Assembly (NCBI RefSeq): GCF_965638725.1
Contig: NC_134970.1
Span: 5,001-69,000 of the forward strand
DNA from: Aptenodytes patagonicus
Taxonomy: Eukaryota > Chordata > Aves > Sphenisciformes > Spheniscidae
DNA length: 64,000 nucleotides
Direction of reading: 5' to 3'
In this document: positions 11,218 to 23,546 of the stretch, in pieces
Layout: each line of letters begins with the position of its first letter
How positions within the stretch are numbered: position 1 is the first letter of the stretch
Position numbers and translations under genes: made by a program
Notes under the pieces: generated by a model
The model's input: only the letters and a program-made list of their open reading frames with translations
Told to the model about the DNA's origin: nothing
Databases searched by the model: none

Positions 11218-13440
11218 GCGATAGCTTAACAATTCCAAAGGTCTCGCTCCCATTTAGGAGTACCCTCTAGAGTCCAACTACAGCCTGCCATTAAAAGAAA
11301 ACCCACAACCTCTAAACCCCACACAAAGAAGCCTTAACACTTTGGAGCTGCAATCTGCTTCCCTACCCCCGAACAGCCCCTCCCACGTGGCCCTGCTCAT
11401 CCCCATAAAACACTCCTGAAAGAGCTGTCCGCACAACCTGCTGATGGCTACTGGATCCGAGATGACTGTACGCCCTTTGCCTCAGCAGTCTAGGCATATC
11501 AACGTATTAACCACAGACTCTTACCGCTATTCCACCTACCCCCGACTCTACGCCCCCGGGCAGGGCAGCTCCAAGCCAAACACACACAGGCACAGACCAA
11601 CAGTACACAGAACACCACAAACAACGTGCCTCAAAGAGGAGAGAAACAACTCTCGGCAAGAAGAATGACACCCGGACGGAAGATGCCGTCCGGCAAGACC
11701 CCCTACGAGACCGTGACGGTGACGTGAGGAGGCTCTGTGGCAACCCCAGAAAAAGAGGAGAACTTGTCATGGCCCGTGACAAGAAGTACTCTCAAAAGCG
11801 AGGAGACGTATGCGCAAGGCGGCTGGCGTCAAGACCTAAGAACACGAGGATGCAGGGAAGGAGTCCCAGCCTGCGAAAGTGGACGGCTAGAGAGCAGAGC
11901 TGCTCACGCAGCCGGGAACAGTGCCGTAAAAGAGACCGTCCAGAAGCTTCCGAGACGCAAGACCGATCCACGCTTTAAGCTTGTAACGCAAGAAAAGCAG
12001 CACCCGATTGACGCTATGCCGATGAGTACGGGCACTCGAGACCCTAGGGATGGCGCCCGAGGCGCCTCCCGTGCTCCTTGAGCGCCAAGAGCACATTGTG
12101 ACCCGAGGAAGGCCTAAGGCACAGAAGACAGACCACACAACCCACACAACACCACCACCACCACCACCAGACACAGGCTGGAACTGCCCTGCCCGGCACA
12201 CGCTAGCATCAGGCTGAAGAGTAACCCGCTCCCTTTACCTGCCCAAAGGGGACTGTTCCCGGACAGCCCTCTCCCCTACGCTATCATTAAAACCCCTCCT
12301 GCAAATGGCCAACCTTGTCCCCTCCCTCCCCCGACCCCTCTCCAGCATCAGTGCCTCAACTTAGCTTTCAGAGGGCCGGGAGTCTGATTCATCCTTGACA
12401 AGAATAACCACAAACAGCCCACTAGATTCATCCTGCAGTCGCCAGGTTCCTCTTCATCATCTGAAAAAAAAGAAACCAAAACCACAAAACACCACACACC
12501 AAGAACACCCCAAAACACCCACATACAAACTAATCCACACACACACACACCCCCGCCATCAGTCAGCATCACATTGGTCAGAGGCCTTTCCCGCAAAATC
12601 CCCCACCTCAGACGCACCGTGGCAGTCTGCTCACCTGCTCCGTGCCGATTACAGAGTCGGACGCTGCAGCTGTTGTCACTCGTGGCACCTAGGATACCAA
12701 GAGACACAAAATTACTGTTGCACTTGCAAGAAATCACCAGCCCCGTGCTCCTCCCCTCTCCTACCCAGCTCACCTCAAATGCTCAGCCAATTCCAGAGGC
12801 AGCCCGCACAGAACGTGCAAAACTAGAGAGAAACACTTCACCGAGCTGCCATATATTAATTTGCTAATGGACATCAACCCAGCCCACAACCTGCTCACCT
12901 TCTCGGACCGCTCATTGTCACGTGGCATCGCCCCTCCGAGCCTGCATGTGGCACCTGCAAAAACCCAAGCAGAAAGGCACATGCCGAGATACTGCCCAAT
13001 ACCACAGCCTGCCCGCACCGATCCCCGTCTCGCACTCCTTTACCTTGACGGCTCAGCCACCCGGCCTCCGTCAGTTCGGGTTGCCACGTTGAGGCTTGCG
13101 CGCCACCTGTAAGACCCAAACAGCAGGAGTTGCTTATACGTTCACCAGCAATTGAGACACCTGAAAAATAACCTCTATTTCAGCCCACCAATCACCGCTC
13201 ACCTTGCCCGAGTCAGCTCCGGTGCCCATATCCCACGTTACTCCTCACTTTGCACCTTCACATTAAAAGAAAAAGGCCATAACGTAGTCATACAGCCACC
13301 AGTCATATCTCACCTCTGACACCACAGGCCGACCCACCTTCTTATGGCACTCCGCTCAGCTCTCCTATGGCACCCTTAGGTGGGCGGCTCATCCCTCCGC
13401 ACCTGCAAAACCAGTATCGACTGAGTCACCCAGAAGCGGA
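11218..13440. repeat. Macrosatellite unit 3, 10 bp shorter
   Basis: This unit is 2,223 bp because ten bases are missing from the ACACCACACA part of the CCA/ACA tract near 12145. The loss looks like replication slippage and acts as a tag for this copy. The rest matches its neighbours. Confidence 0.9.
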
Positions 13441-16400
13441 GCGATAGCTTAACAATTCCAAAGGTCTCGCTCCCATTTAGGAGTACCCTCTAGAGTCCAA
13501 CTACAGCCTGCCATTAAAAGAAAACCCACAACCTCTAAACCCCACACAAAGAAGCCTTAACACTTTGGAGCTGCAATCTGCTTCCCTACCCCCGAACAGC
13601 CCCTCCCACGTGGCCCTGCTCATCCCCATAAAACACTCCTGAAAGAGCTGTCCGCACAACCTGCTGATGGCTACTGGATCCGAGATGACTGTACGCCCTT
13701 TGCCTCAGCAGTCTAGGCATATCAACGTATTAACCACAGACTCTTACCGCTATTCCACCTACCCCCGACTCTACGCCCCCGGGCAGGGCAGCTCCAAGCC
13801 AAACACACACAGGCACAGACCAACAGTACACAGAACACCACAAACAACGTGCCTCAAAGAGGAGAGAAACAACTCTCGGCAAGAAGAATGACACCCGGAC
13901 GGAAGATGCCGTCCGGCAAGACCCCCTACGAGACCGTGACGGTGACGTGAGGAGGCTCTGTGGCAACCCCAGAAAAAGAGGAGAACTTGTCATGGCCCGT
14001 GACAAGAAGTACTCTCAAAAGCGAGGAGACGTATGCGCAAGGCGGCTGGCGTCAAGACCTAAGAACACGAGGATGCAGGGAAGGAGTCCCAGCCTGCGAA
14101 AGTGGACGGCTAGAGAGCAGAGCTGCTCACGCAGCCGGGAACAGTGCCGTAAAAGAGACCGTCCAGAAGCTTCCGAGACGCAAGACCGATCCACGCTTTA
14201 AGCTTGTAACGCAAGAAAAGCAGCACCCGATTGACGCTATGCCGATGAGTACGGGCACTCGAGACCCTAGGGATGGCGCCCGAGGCGCCTCCCGTGCTCC
14301 TTGAGCGCCAAGAGCACATTGTGACCCGAGGAAGGCCTAAGGCACAGAAGACAGACCACACAACCCACACAACACCACACAACACCACCACCACCACCAC
14401 CAGACACAGGCTGGAACTGCCCTGCCCGGCACACGCTAGCATCAGGCTGAAGAGTAACCCGCTCCCTTTACCTGCCCAAAGGGGACTGTTCCCGGACAGC
14501 CCTCTCCCCTACGCTATCATTAAAACCCCTCCTGCAAATGGCCAACCTTGTCCCCTCCCTCCCCCGACCCCTCTCCAGCATCAGTGCCTCAACTTAGCTT
14601 TCAGAGGGCCGGGAGTCTGATTCATCCTTGACAAGAATAACCACAAACAGCCCACTAGATTCATCCTGCAGTCGCCAGGTTCCTCTTCATCATCTGAAAA
14701 AAAAGAAACCAAAACCACAAAACACCACACACCAAGAACACCCCAAAACACCCACATACAAACTAATCCACACACACACACACCCCCGCCATCAGTCAGC
14801 ATCACATTGGTCAGAGGCCTTTCCCGCAAAATCCCCCACCTCAGACGCACCGTGGCAGTCTGCTCACCTGCTCCGTGCCGATTACAGAGTCGGACGCTGC
14901 AGCTGTTGTCACTCGTGGCACCTAGGATACCAAGAGACACAAAATTACTGTTGCACTTGCAAGAAATCACCAGCCCCGTGCTCCTCCCCTCTCCTACCCA
15001 GCTCACCTCAAATGCTCAGCCAATTCCAGAGGCAGCCCGCACAGAACGTGCAAAACTAGAGAGAAACACTTCACCGAGCTGCCATATATTAATTTGCTAA
15101 TGGACATCAACCCAGCCCACAACCTGCTCACCTTCTCGGACCGCTCATTGTCACGTGGCATCGCCCCTCCGAGCCTGCATGTGGCACCTGCAAAAACCCA
15201 AGCAGAAAGGCACATGCCGAGATACTGCCCAATACCACAGCCTGCCCGCACCGATCCCCGTCTCGCACTCCTTTACCTTGACGGCTCAGCCACCCGGCCT
15301 CCGTCAGTTCGGGTTGCCACGTTGAGGCTTGCGCGCCACCTGTAAGACCCAAACAGCAGGAGTTGCTTATACGTTCACCAGCAATTGAGACACCTGAAAA
15401 ATAACCTCTATTTCAGCCCACCAATCACCGCTCACCTTGCCCGAGTCAGCTCCGGTGCCCATATCCCACGTTACTCCTCACTTTGCACCTTCACATTAAA
15501 AGAAAAAGGCCATAACGTAGTCATACAGCCACCAGTCATATCTCACCTCTGACACCACAGGCCGACCCACCTTCTTATGGCACTCCGCTCAGCTCTCCTA
15601 TGGCACCCTTAGGTGGGCGGCTCATCCCTCCGCACCTGCAAAACCAGTATCGACTGAGTCACCCAGAAGCGGAGCGATAGCTTAACAATTCCAAAGGTCT
15701 CGCTCCCATTTAGGAGTACCCTCTAGAGTCCAACTACAGCCTGCCATTAAAAGAAAACCCACAACCTCTAAACCCCACACAAAGAAGCCTTAACACTTTG
15801 GAGCTGCAATCTGCTTCCCTACCCCCGAACAGCCCCTCCCACGTGGCCCTGCTCATCCCCATAAAACACTCCTGAAAGAGCTGTCCGCACAACCTGCTGA
15901 TGGCTACTGGATCCGAGATGACTGTACGCCCTTTGCCTCAGCAGTCTAGGCATATCAACGTATTAACCACAGACTCTTACCGCTATTCCACCTACCCCCG
16001 ACTCTACGCCCCCGGGCAGGGCAGCTCCAAGCCAAACACACACAGGCACAGACCAACAGTACACAGAACACCACAAACAACGTGCCTCAAAGAGGAGAGA
16101 AACAACTCTCGGCAAGAAGAATGACACCCGGACGGAAGATGCCGTCCGGCAAGACCCCCTACGAGACCGTGACGGTGACGTGAGGAGGCTCTGTGGCAAC
16201 CCCAGAAAAAGAGGAGAACTTGTCATGGCCCGTGACAAGAAGTACTCTCAAAAGCGAGGAGACGTATGCGCAAGGCGGCTGGCGTCAAGACCTAAGAACA
16301 CGAGGATGCAGGGAAGGAGTCCCAGCCTGCGAAAGTGGACGGCTAGAGAGCAGAGCTGCTCACGCAGCCGGGAACAGTGCCGTAAAAGAGACCGTCCAGA

Positions 16401-19400
16401 AGCTTCCGAGACGCAAGACCGATCCACGCTTTAAGCTTGTAACGCAAGAAAAGCAGCACCCGATTGACGCTATGCCGATGAGTACGGGCACTCGAGACCC
16501 TAGGGATGGCGCCCGAGGCGCCTCCCGTGCTCCTTGAGCGCCAAGAGCACATTGTGACCCGAGGAAGGCCTAAGGCACAGAAGACAGACCACACAACCCA
16601 CACAACACCACACAACACCACCACCACCACCACCAGACACAGGCTGGAACTGCCCTGCCCGGCACACGCTAGCATCAGGCTGAAGAGTAACCCGCTCCCT
16701 TTACCTGCCCAAAGGGGACTGTTCCCGGACAGCCCTCTCCCCTACGCTATCATTAAAACCCCTCCTGCAAATGGCCAACCTTGTCCCCTCCCTCCCCCGA
16801 CCCCTCTCCAGCATCAGTGCCTCAACTTAGCTTTCAGAGGGCCGGGAGTCTGATTCATCCTTGACAAGAATAACCACAAACAGCCCACTAGATTCATCCT
16901 GCAGTCGCCAGGTTCCTCTTCATCATCTGAAAAAAAAGAAACCAAAACCACAAAACACCACACACCAAGAACACCCCAAAACACCCACATACAAACTAAT
17001 CCACACACACACACACCCCCGCCATCAGTCAGCATCACATTGGTCAGAGGCCTTTCCCGCAAAATCCCCCACCTCAGACGCACCGTGGCAGTCTGCTCAC
17101 CTGCTCCGTGCCGATTACAGAGTCGGACGCTGCAGCTGTTGTCACTCGTGGCACCTAGGATACCAAGAGACACAAAATTACTGTTGCACTTGCAAGAAAT
17201 CACCAGCCCCGTGCTCCTCCCCTCTCCTACCCAGCTCACCTCAAATGCTCAGCCAATTCCAGAGGCAGCCCGCACAGAACGTGCAAAACTAGAGAGAAAC
17301 ACTTCACCGAGCTGCCATATATTAATTTGCTAATGGACATCAACCCAGCCCACAACCTGCTCACCTTCTCGGACCGCTCATTGTCACGTGGCATCGCCCC
17401 TCCGAGCCTGCATGTGGCACCTGCAAAAACCCAAGCAGAAAGGCACATGCCGAGATACTGCCCAATACCACAGCCTGCCCGCACCGATCCCCGTCTCGCA
17501 CTCCTTTACCTTGACGGCTCAGCCACCCGGCCTCCGTCAGTTCGGGTTGCCACGTTGAGGCTTGCGCGCCACCTGTAAGACCCAAACAGCAGGAGTTGCT
17601 TATACGTTCACCAGCAATTGAGACACCTGAAAAATAACCTCTATTTCAGCCCACCAATCACCGCTCACCTTGCCCGAGTCAGCTCCGGTGCCCATATCCC
17701 ACGTTACTCCTCACTTTGCACCTTCACATTAAAAGAAAAAGGCCATAACGTAGTCATACAGCCACCAGTCATATCTCACCTCTGACACCACAGGCCGACC
17801 CACCTTCTTATGGCACTCCGCTCAGCTCTCCTATGGCACCCTTAGGTGGGCGGCTCATCCCTCCGCACCTGCAAAACCAGTATCGACTGAGTCACCCAGA
17901 AGCGGAGCGATAGCTTAACAATTCCAAAGGTCTCGCTCCCATTTAGGAGTACCCTCTAGAGTCCAACTACAGCCTGCCATTAAAAGAAAACCCACAACCT
18001 CTAAACCCCACACAAAGAAGCCTTAACACTTTGGAGCTGCAATCTGCTTCCCTACCCCCGAACAGCCCCTCCCACGTGGCCCTGCTCATCCCCATAAAAC
18101 ACTCCTGAAAGAGCTGTCCGCACAACCTGCTGATGGCTACTGGATCCGAGATGACTGTACGCCCTTTGCCTCAGCAGTCTAGGCATATCAACGTATTAAC
18201 CACAGACTCTTACCGCTATTCCACCTACCCCCGACTCTACGCCCCCGGGCAGGGCAGCTCCAAGCCAAACACACACAGGCACAGACCAACAGTACACAGA
18301 ACACCACAAACAACGTGCCTCAAAGAGGAGAGAAACAACTCTCGGCAAGAAGAATGACACCCGGACGGAAGATGCCGTCCGGCAAGACCCCCTACGAGAC
18401 CGTGACGGTGACGTGAGGAGGCTCTGTGGCAACCCCAGAAAAAGAGGAGAACTTGTCATGGCCCGTGACAAGAAGTACTCTCAAAAGCGAGGAGACGTAT
18501 GCGCAAGGCGGCTGGCGTCAAGACCTAAGAACACGAGGATGCAGGGAAGGAGTCCCAGCCTGCGAAAGTGGACGGCTAGAGAGCAGAGCTGCTCACGCAG
18601 CCGGGAACAGTGCCGTAAAAGAGACCGTCCAGAAGCTTCCGAGACGCAAGACCGATCCACGCTTTAAGCTTGTAACGCAAGAAAAGCAGCACCCGATTGA
18701 CGCTATGCCGATGAGTACGGGCACTCGAGACCCTAGGGATGGCGCCCGAGGCGCCTCCCGTGCTCCTTGAGCGCCAAGAGCACATTGTGACCCGAGGAAG
18801 GCCTAAGGCACAGAAGACAGACCACACAACCCACACAACACCACACAACACCACCACCACCACCACCAGACACAGGCTGGAACTGCCCTGCCCGGCACAC
18901 GCTAGCATCAGGCTGAAGAGTAACCCGCTCCCTTTACCTGCCCAAAGGGGACTGTTCCCGGACAGCCCTCTCCCCTACGCTATCATTAAAACCCCTCCTG
19001 CAAATGGCCAACCTTGTCCCCTCCCTCCCCCGACCCCTCTCCAGCATCAGTGCCTCAACTTAGCTTTCAGAGGGCCGGGAGTCTGATTCATCCTTGACAA
19101 GAATAACCACAAACAGCCCACTAGATTCATCCTGCAGTCGCCAGGTTCCTCTTCATCATCTGAAAAAAAAGAAACCAAAACCACAAAACACCACACACCA
19201 AGAACACCCCAAAACACCCACATACAAACTAATCCACACACACACACACCCCCGCCATCAGTCAGCATCACATTGGTCAGAGGCCTTTCCCGCAAAATCC
19301 CCCACCTCAGACGCACCGTGGCAGTCTGCTCACCTGCTCCGTGCCGATTACAGAGTCGGACGCTGCAGCTGTTGTCACTCGTGGCACCTAGGATACCAAG

Positions 19401-20139
19401 AGACACAAAATTACTGTTGCACTTGCAAGAAATCACCAGCCCCGTGCTCCTCCCCTCTCCTACCCAGCTCACCTCAAATGCTCAGCCAATTCCAGAGGCA
19501 GCCCGCACAGAACGTGCAAAACTAGAGAGAAACACTTCACCGAGCTGCCATATATTAATTTGCTAATGGACATCAACCCAGCCCACAACCTGCTCACCTT
19601 CTCGGACCGCTCATTGTCACGTGGCATCGCCCCTCCGAGCCTGCATGTGGCACCTGCAAAAACCCAAGCAGAAAGGCACATGCCGAGATACTGCCCAATA
19701 CCACAGCCTGCCCGCACCGATCCCCGTCTCGCACTCCTTTACCTTGACGGCTCAGCCACCCGGCCTCCGTCAGTTCGGGTTGCCACGTTGAGGCTTGCGC
19801 GCCACCTGTAAGACCCAAACAGCAGGAGTTGCTTATACGTTCACCAGCAATTGAGACACCTGAAAAATAACCTCTATTTCAGCCCACCAATCACCGCTCA
19901 CCTTGCCCGAGTCAGCTCCGGTGCCCATATCCCACGTTACTCCTCACTTTGCACCTTCACATTAAAAGAAAAAGGCCATAACGTAGTCATACAGCCACCA
20001 GTCATATCTCACCTCTGACACCACAGGCCGACCCACCTTCTTATGGCACTCCGCTCAGCTCTCCTATGGCACCCTTAGGTGGGCGGCTCATCCCTCCGCA
20101 CCTGCAAAACCAGTATCGACTGAGTCACCCAGAAGCGGA

Positions 20140-21226
20140 GCGATAGCTTAACAATTCCAAAGGTCTCGCTCCCATTTAGGAGTACCCTCTAGAGTCCAAC
20201 TACAGCCTGCCATTAAAAGAAAACCCACAACCTCTAAACCCCACACAAAGAAGCCTTAACACTTTGGAGCTGCAATCTGCTTCCCTACCCCCGAACAGCC
20301 CCTCCCACGTGGCCCTGCTCATCCCCATAAAACACTCCTGAAAGAGCTGTCCGCACAACCTGCTGATGGCTACTGGATCCGAGATGACTGTACGCCCTTT
20401 GCCTCAGCAGTCTAGGCATATCAACGTATTAACCACAGACTCTTACCGCTATTCCACCTACCCCCGACTCTACGCCCCCGGGCAGGGCAGCTCCAAGCCA
20501 AACACACACAGGCACAGACCAACAGTACACAGAACACCACAAACAACGTGCCTCAAAGAGGAGAGAAACAACTCTCGGCAAGAAGAATGACACCCGGACG
20601 GAAGATGCCGTCCGGCAAGACCCCCTACGAGACCGTGACGGTGACGTGAGGAGGCTCTGTGGCAACCCCAGAAAAAGAGGAGAACTTGTCATGGCCCGTG
20701 ACAAGAAGTACTCTCAAAAGCGAGGAGACGTATGCGCAAGGCGGCTGGCGTCAAGACCTAAGAACACGAGGATGCAGGGAAGGAGTCCCAGCCTGCGAAA
20801 GTGGACGGCTAGAGAGCAGAGCTGCTCACGCAGCCGGGAACAGTGCCGTAAAAGAGACCGTCCAGAAGCTTCCGAGACGCAAGACCGATCCACGCTTTAA
20901 GCTTGTAACGCAAGAAAAGCAGCACCCGATTGACGCTATGCCGATGAGTACGGGCACTCGAGACCCTAGGGATGGCGCCCGAGGCGCCTCCCGTGCTCCT
21001 TGAGCGCCAAGAGCACATTGTGACCCGAGGAAGGCCTAAGGCACAGAAGACAGACCACACACCACCACCACCAGACACAGGCTGGAACTGCCCTGCCCGG
21101 CACACGCTAGCATCAGGCTGAAGAGTAACCCGCTCCCTTTACCTGCCCAAAGGGGACTGTTCCCGGACAGCCCTCTCCCCTACGCTATCATTAAAACCCC
21201 TCCTGCAAATGGCCAACCTTGTCCCC
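20140..21226. repeat. Macrosatellite unit 7, truncated
   Basis: The last homogenised copy stops after CCAACCTTGTCCCC, about half-way through the unit, and joins a diverged unit end and start (GTGCACAGCTCATC near 21252). Its CCA/ACA tract near 21058 is also shorter than in the other copies. The junction marks the right edge of recent array expansion. Confidence 0.9.
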
Positions 21227-21346
21227 TTGCCCCCTCCCCAGTGCCCTTTGGTGCACAGCTCATCAAAACAATATTGAATGAGTCACCTGGATGCACAGTG
21301 ATAGCTTAACAATTCCAGAGGTCTTGTTCCCATTTAGGAATACCCT

Positions 21347-22910
21347 TGGCATGGTTTGGCATATGACAATGGTGCACTCCTTATAAACTTCCGCCACGTG
21401 GGTTGCATGCACTTGACTTCATCTGGATCTTTGGATAGCTGTTCATTGCTCAGGTCACCATAGATCACCTCCAGCATAGCTAATTCTCTCAGAAACTGGA
21501 TACCCTTCTCCATGGTGATCCACTTGCTTGGGTGACATATGACATCTTCCTTGATGAAGGGATACCTTTCCTTCACGCTTGACAAGAGTCACCTCCAAAG
21601 GCTGAGGACTCATGTCTGTTTTCCAATCACTTTGTCAATGCCCCCTTCCCTAGAAAGGGATCCCAGCTGCTTGGCTTCTTTACCCTCTAAGTCTAGGCTA
21701 CTGGCCCCATTATCCCAGCATAGGAGCAGCCAGGTGACAATATGCTCACCTGCACGATGGCTGAAATCTTTTCATATATCTCACAACTCACTCAGGGATA
21801 GAGATCTGGTGGTTACTGCCTCATTTATGAGTTCTTCCTCTTCTTCCTCCCCAAGCAGTTGCCGGCCCTCCTCCTCCTGTTCTTGTGATGGCCCTTCCCC
21901 AGGGTAGTCTGCCTCTTCCACTTCTTCCTCTGGCTCTCTTTTAGTAAGGGAGGAAGAAACTTCTTCTAAACGAGCTGACTTCTGCTTCCAAGATTTCTTC
22001 TTGTGTACAGGAGCAACTGCTACCAGCACAGGTTGGCTCTTTAGTTCAGCCACAGGCTGTGTTGCCAGGGTCTGAGTGGCCACACAGCGTGTCGCCAGGG
22101 TCTGAGTGGCCACACAGCGTGTCGCCAGGGTCTGAGTGGCCACACAGCGTGTCGCCAGGGTCTGAGTGGCCACACAGCGTGTTGTTTTACCATCAGATCC
22201 AGAGACCTTCTCTTCCCTTTGGGGGTACTGAATGGTGTTGAACAGGGCTCGGTAGGCATGGGCCAGGCCCCAGCACGTTGCAATGATGTGCATCTCTCTG
22301 GAGTTGCCAGGGTGACAGCATACTTTGTCCAAATATTCTACTAACTTTTCAGGATTCTGCACTTGCTCAGGGGTGAAGTTCCAAAACACTGGGGGTGCCC
22401 ATTGGCCTAGGTACTTGCCCATCTCATCCCACACACCCTACCACTCATAACTATTCAGCCTTGGGGCAGATCTCTGGATGATATTCTTAAATTGCTTACT
22501 AACTTTAGACAAAACCAAAACCAAAACAATATTCCGAAGTACCTTAACTACCCAAGGATGTTCAAAATACTGAAAAGTTACTGTAATGGAGGAAACGTCA
22601 TACAAGGTAGTGACACTGCCATTCTGTATTACCTCCATAAAAAACTCTCAGAGAAGTTACTGTAATTGCTAGTTGTCTCCACAAAATGGTATCCATGGTA
22701 CTGTAATGGCTTCATTGCGAAACTTACGTACCACACTAAGGTCAAGGTCAATGTTCTAAAAACAAACCTCACAAGCAAAACGTCACTAATCACTGCAGAC
22801 CACAGCAAACTGCAAAAAACACCAATCTCTAACATGTACAGCAAAAGAACACAATGCAGATTAGACAAATCAATATCGAGAACAGAGAAACCAATATTGT
22901 GACCCACAAC
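21347..22910 (-). pseudogene. Degenerate ERV gag (matrix to start of capsid)
   Basis: The longest piece is the minus-strand frame 22434-21781 (217 aa). It has a folded N-terminal part, a 10-residue repeat (core CVATQTLA) in four copies, and a very acidic C-terminal stretch. After stops, a second piece continues in frame at 21585-21334 and matches the capsid N-terminal region of avian ERV gag (ELAMLEVIYGDL near its middle). In-frame stops lie near 21781 and 21775, so the gene is dead. The coding sequence stops at the insert border with no protease or polymerase. Confidence 0.75.
22060..22185 (-). repeat. 30-bp in-frame tandem repeat inside ERV gag
   Basis: The + strand word CAGGGTCTGAGTGGCCACAC recurs every 30 bp four times. 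Thirty is divisible by three, so the frame is kept and the peptide gains a 10-residue repeat per unit. Confidence 0.9.
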
Positions 22911-22969
22911 TATTAACAGAAATTCCTTAATACACTCCAGTTAATCTGTTATTATCTCAAACCTTTCAT

Positions 22970-22987
22970 GCCCCACATTGGGCACCA
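22970..22987 (-). other. Retroviral primer-binding site, tRNA-Lys type
   Basis: The minus strand reads TGGTGCCCAATGTGGGGC, 8 nt inside the LTR. It resembles the tRNA-Lys(1,2) complement TGGCGCCCAACGTGGGGC, with differences of the C-to-T kind expected from CpG decay. This supports a class II (betaretrovirus-like) origin, although the 5-bp target duplication is at the low end for that class. Confidence 0.7.
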
Positions 22988-22995
22988 AAAAGGAC

Positions 22996-23546
22996 TGTTG
23001 TGGTTTAACCTCAGTCAGCAACTGAGCACCACACAGCTGCTCGCTCACTCCCCCCCCGCCCCAGGGTGGGAGGGGGGAGAGAATTGGAAAAGCACAAGTG
23101 AGAAAAAACTCGTGGGTTGAGAGAAAAACAGTTTAATAATTGAAATAAAATAATTATAATAATGTAATAATAATAATAATAATACACAAAGCAAGTGATG
23201 CACAGTGCAATTGCTCACCACCCGCCAACCAATGCCCGGCCAGTCCCCGAGCAGCGGCCCCCCCAGCCAGCTTTCCCCAGTTTATGTACTGAGCATGACG
23301 TCCCATGGTATGGAATGTTTCTTTGGCTCGTTTGGCTGTGCTCCCCTCCTAGCTTCTTGTGCACCTGCAGCCTTCTCAGTCAGTAGAGTATGGGAAGCTG
23401 AAAAGTCCTTGACTAGTGTAAGCACTACCTAGCAACAACTAAAACATCCATGCATTATCAACTTTTTTCTCATCCTAAATCCAAAACACAGCACTGTACC
23501 AGCTACTAGGAAGGAAATTAACTCTATCCCTGCCAAAACCAGGACA
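22996..23546 (-). mobile_element. LTR (5' LTR of the antisense ERV fragment)
   Basis: This LTR of about 551 bp begins TGTCCTGG and ends CCACAACA in sense orientation. It contains an (AAT)n tract and is the same family as the LTRs at 32191-32744 and 55096-55662. It sits beside a primer-binding site on its inner side, so it is the 5' LTR of the fragment and not a solo LTR. Confidence 0.9.

Larger units (their letters stand above)
6752..21226. repeat. Macrosatellite: tandem array of a ~2,233-bp unit (6 full + 1 partial)
   Basis: The word GCGATAGCTTAACAATTCC recurs at 6752, 8985, 11218, 13441, 15674, 17907 and 20140, giving unit lengths of 2233, 2233, 2223, 2233, 2233 and 2233 bp plus a partial seventh unit of 1,087 bp. 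Apart from short indels in a CCA/ACA tract, the copies look identical by eye, and each yields the same set of short translated frames. The + strand is rich in C and A, and the unit keeps many CG dinucleotides. No frame exceeds 143 codons and none resembles a known protein. I treat the unit as non-coding, or as transcribed and spliced (see findings), not as a protein gene. Confidence 0.97.
21347..23546 (-). mobile_element. Endogenous retrovirus fragment: one LTR + PBS + partial gag
   Basis: In sense orientation (minus strand) the insert starts with the LTR end TGTCCTGG at 23546, continues through a primer-binding site and gag, and ends inside gag with ...ATGCCA at 21347. The 5-bp word ACCCT lies on both sides (21342-21346 and 23547-23551), and the undisrupted satellite unit has it once, so this is a target-site duplication. 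There is no second LTR. It could be an integration from an incomplete cDNA, or a provirus that later lost its 3' part exactly at the target duplication. Confidence 0.85.

Noticed and set aside
6978..21105. Repeated sets of 74-143-codon frames in the macrosatellite
   Set aside because: The same frames appear on both strands in every unit, overlap each other and resemble no protein. The diverged copies do not keep them open.
22066..22185. CRISPR-like spaced repeats
   Set aside because: The 30-bp units are contiguous without unique spacers, lie in ERV gag, and the DNA is clearly eukaryotic.
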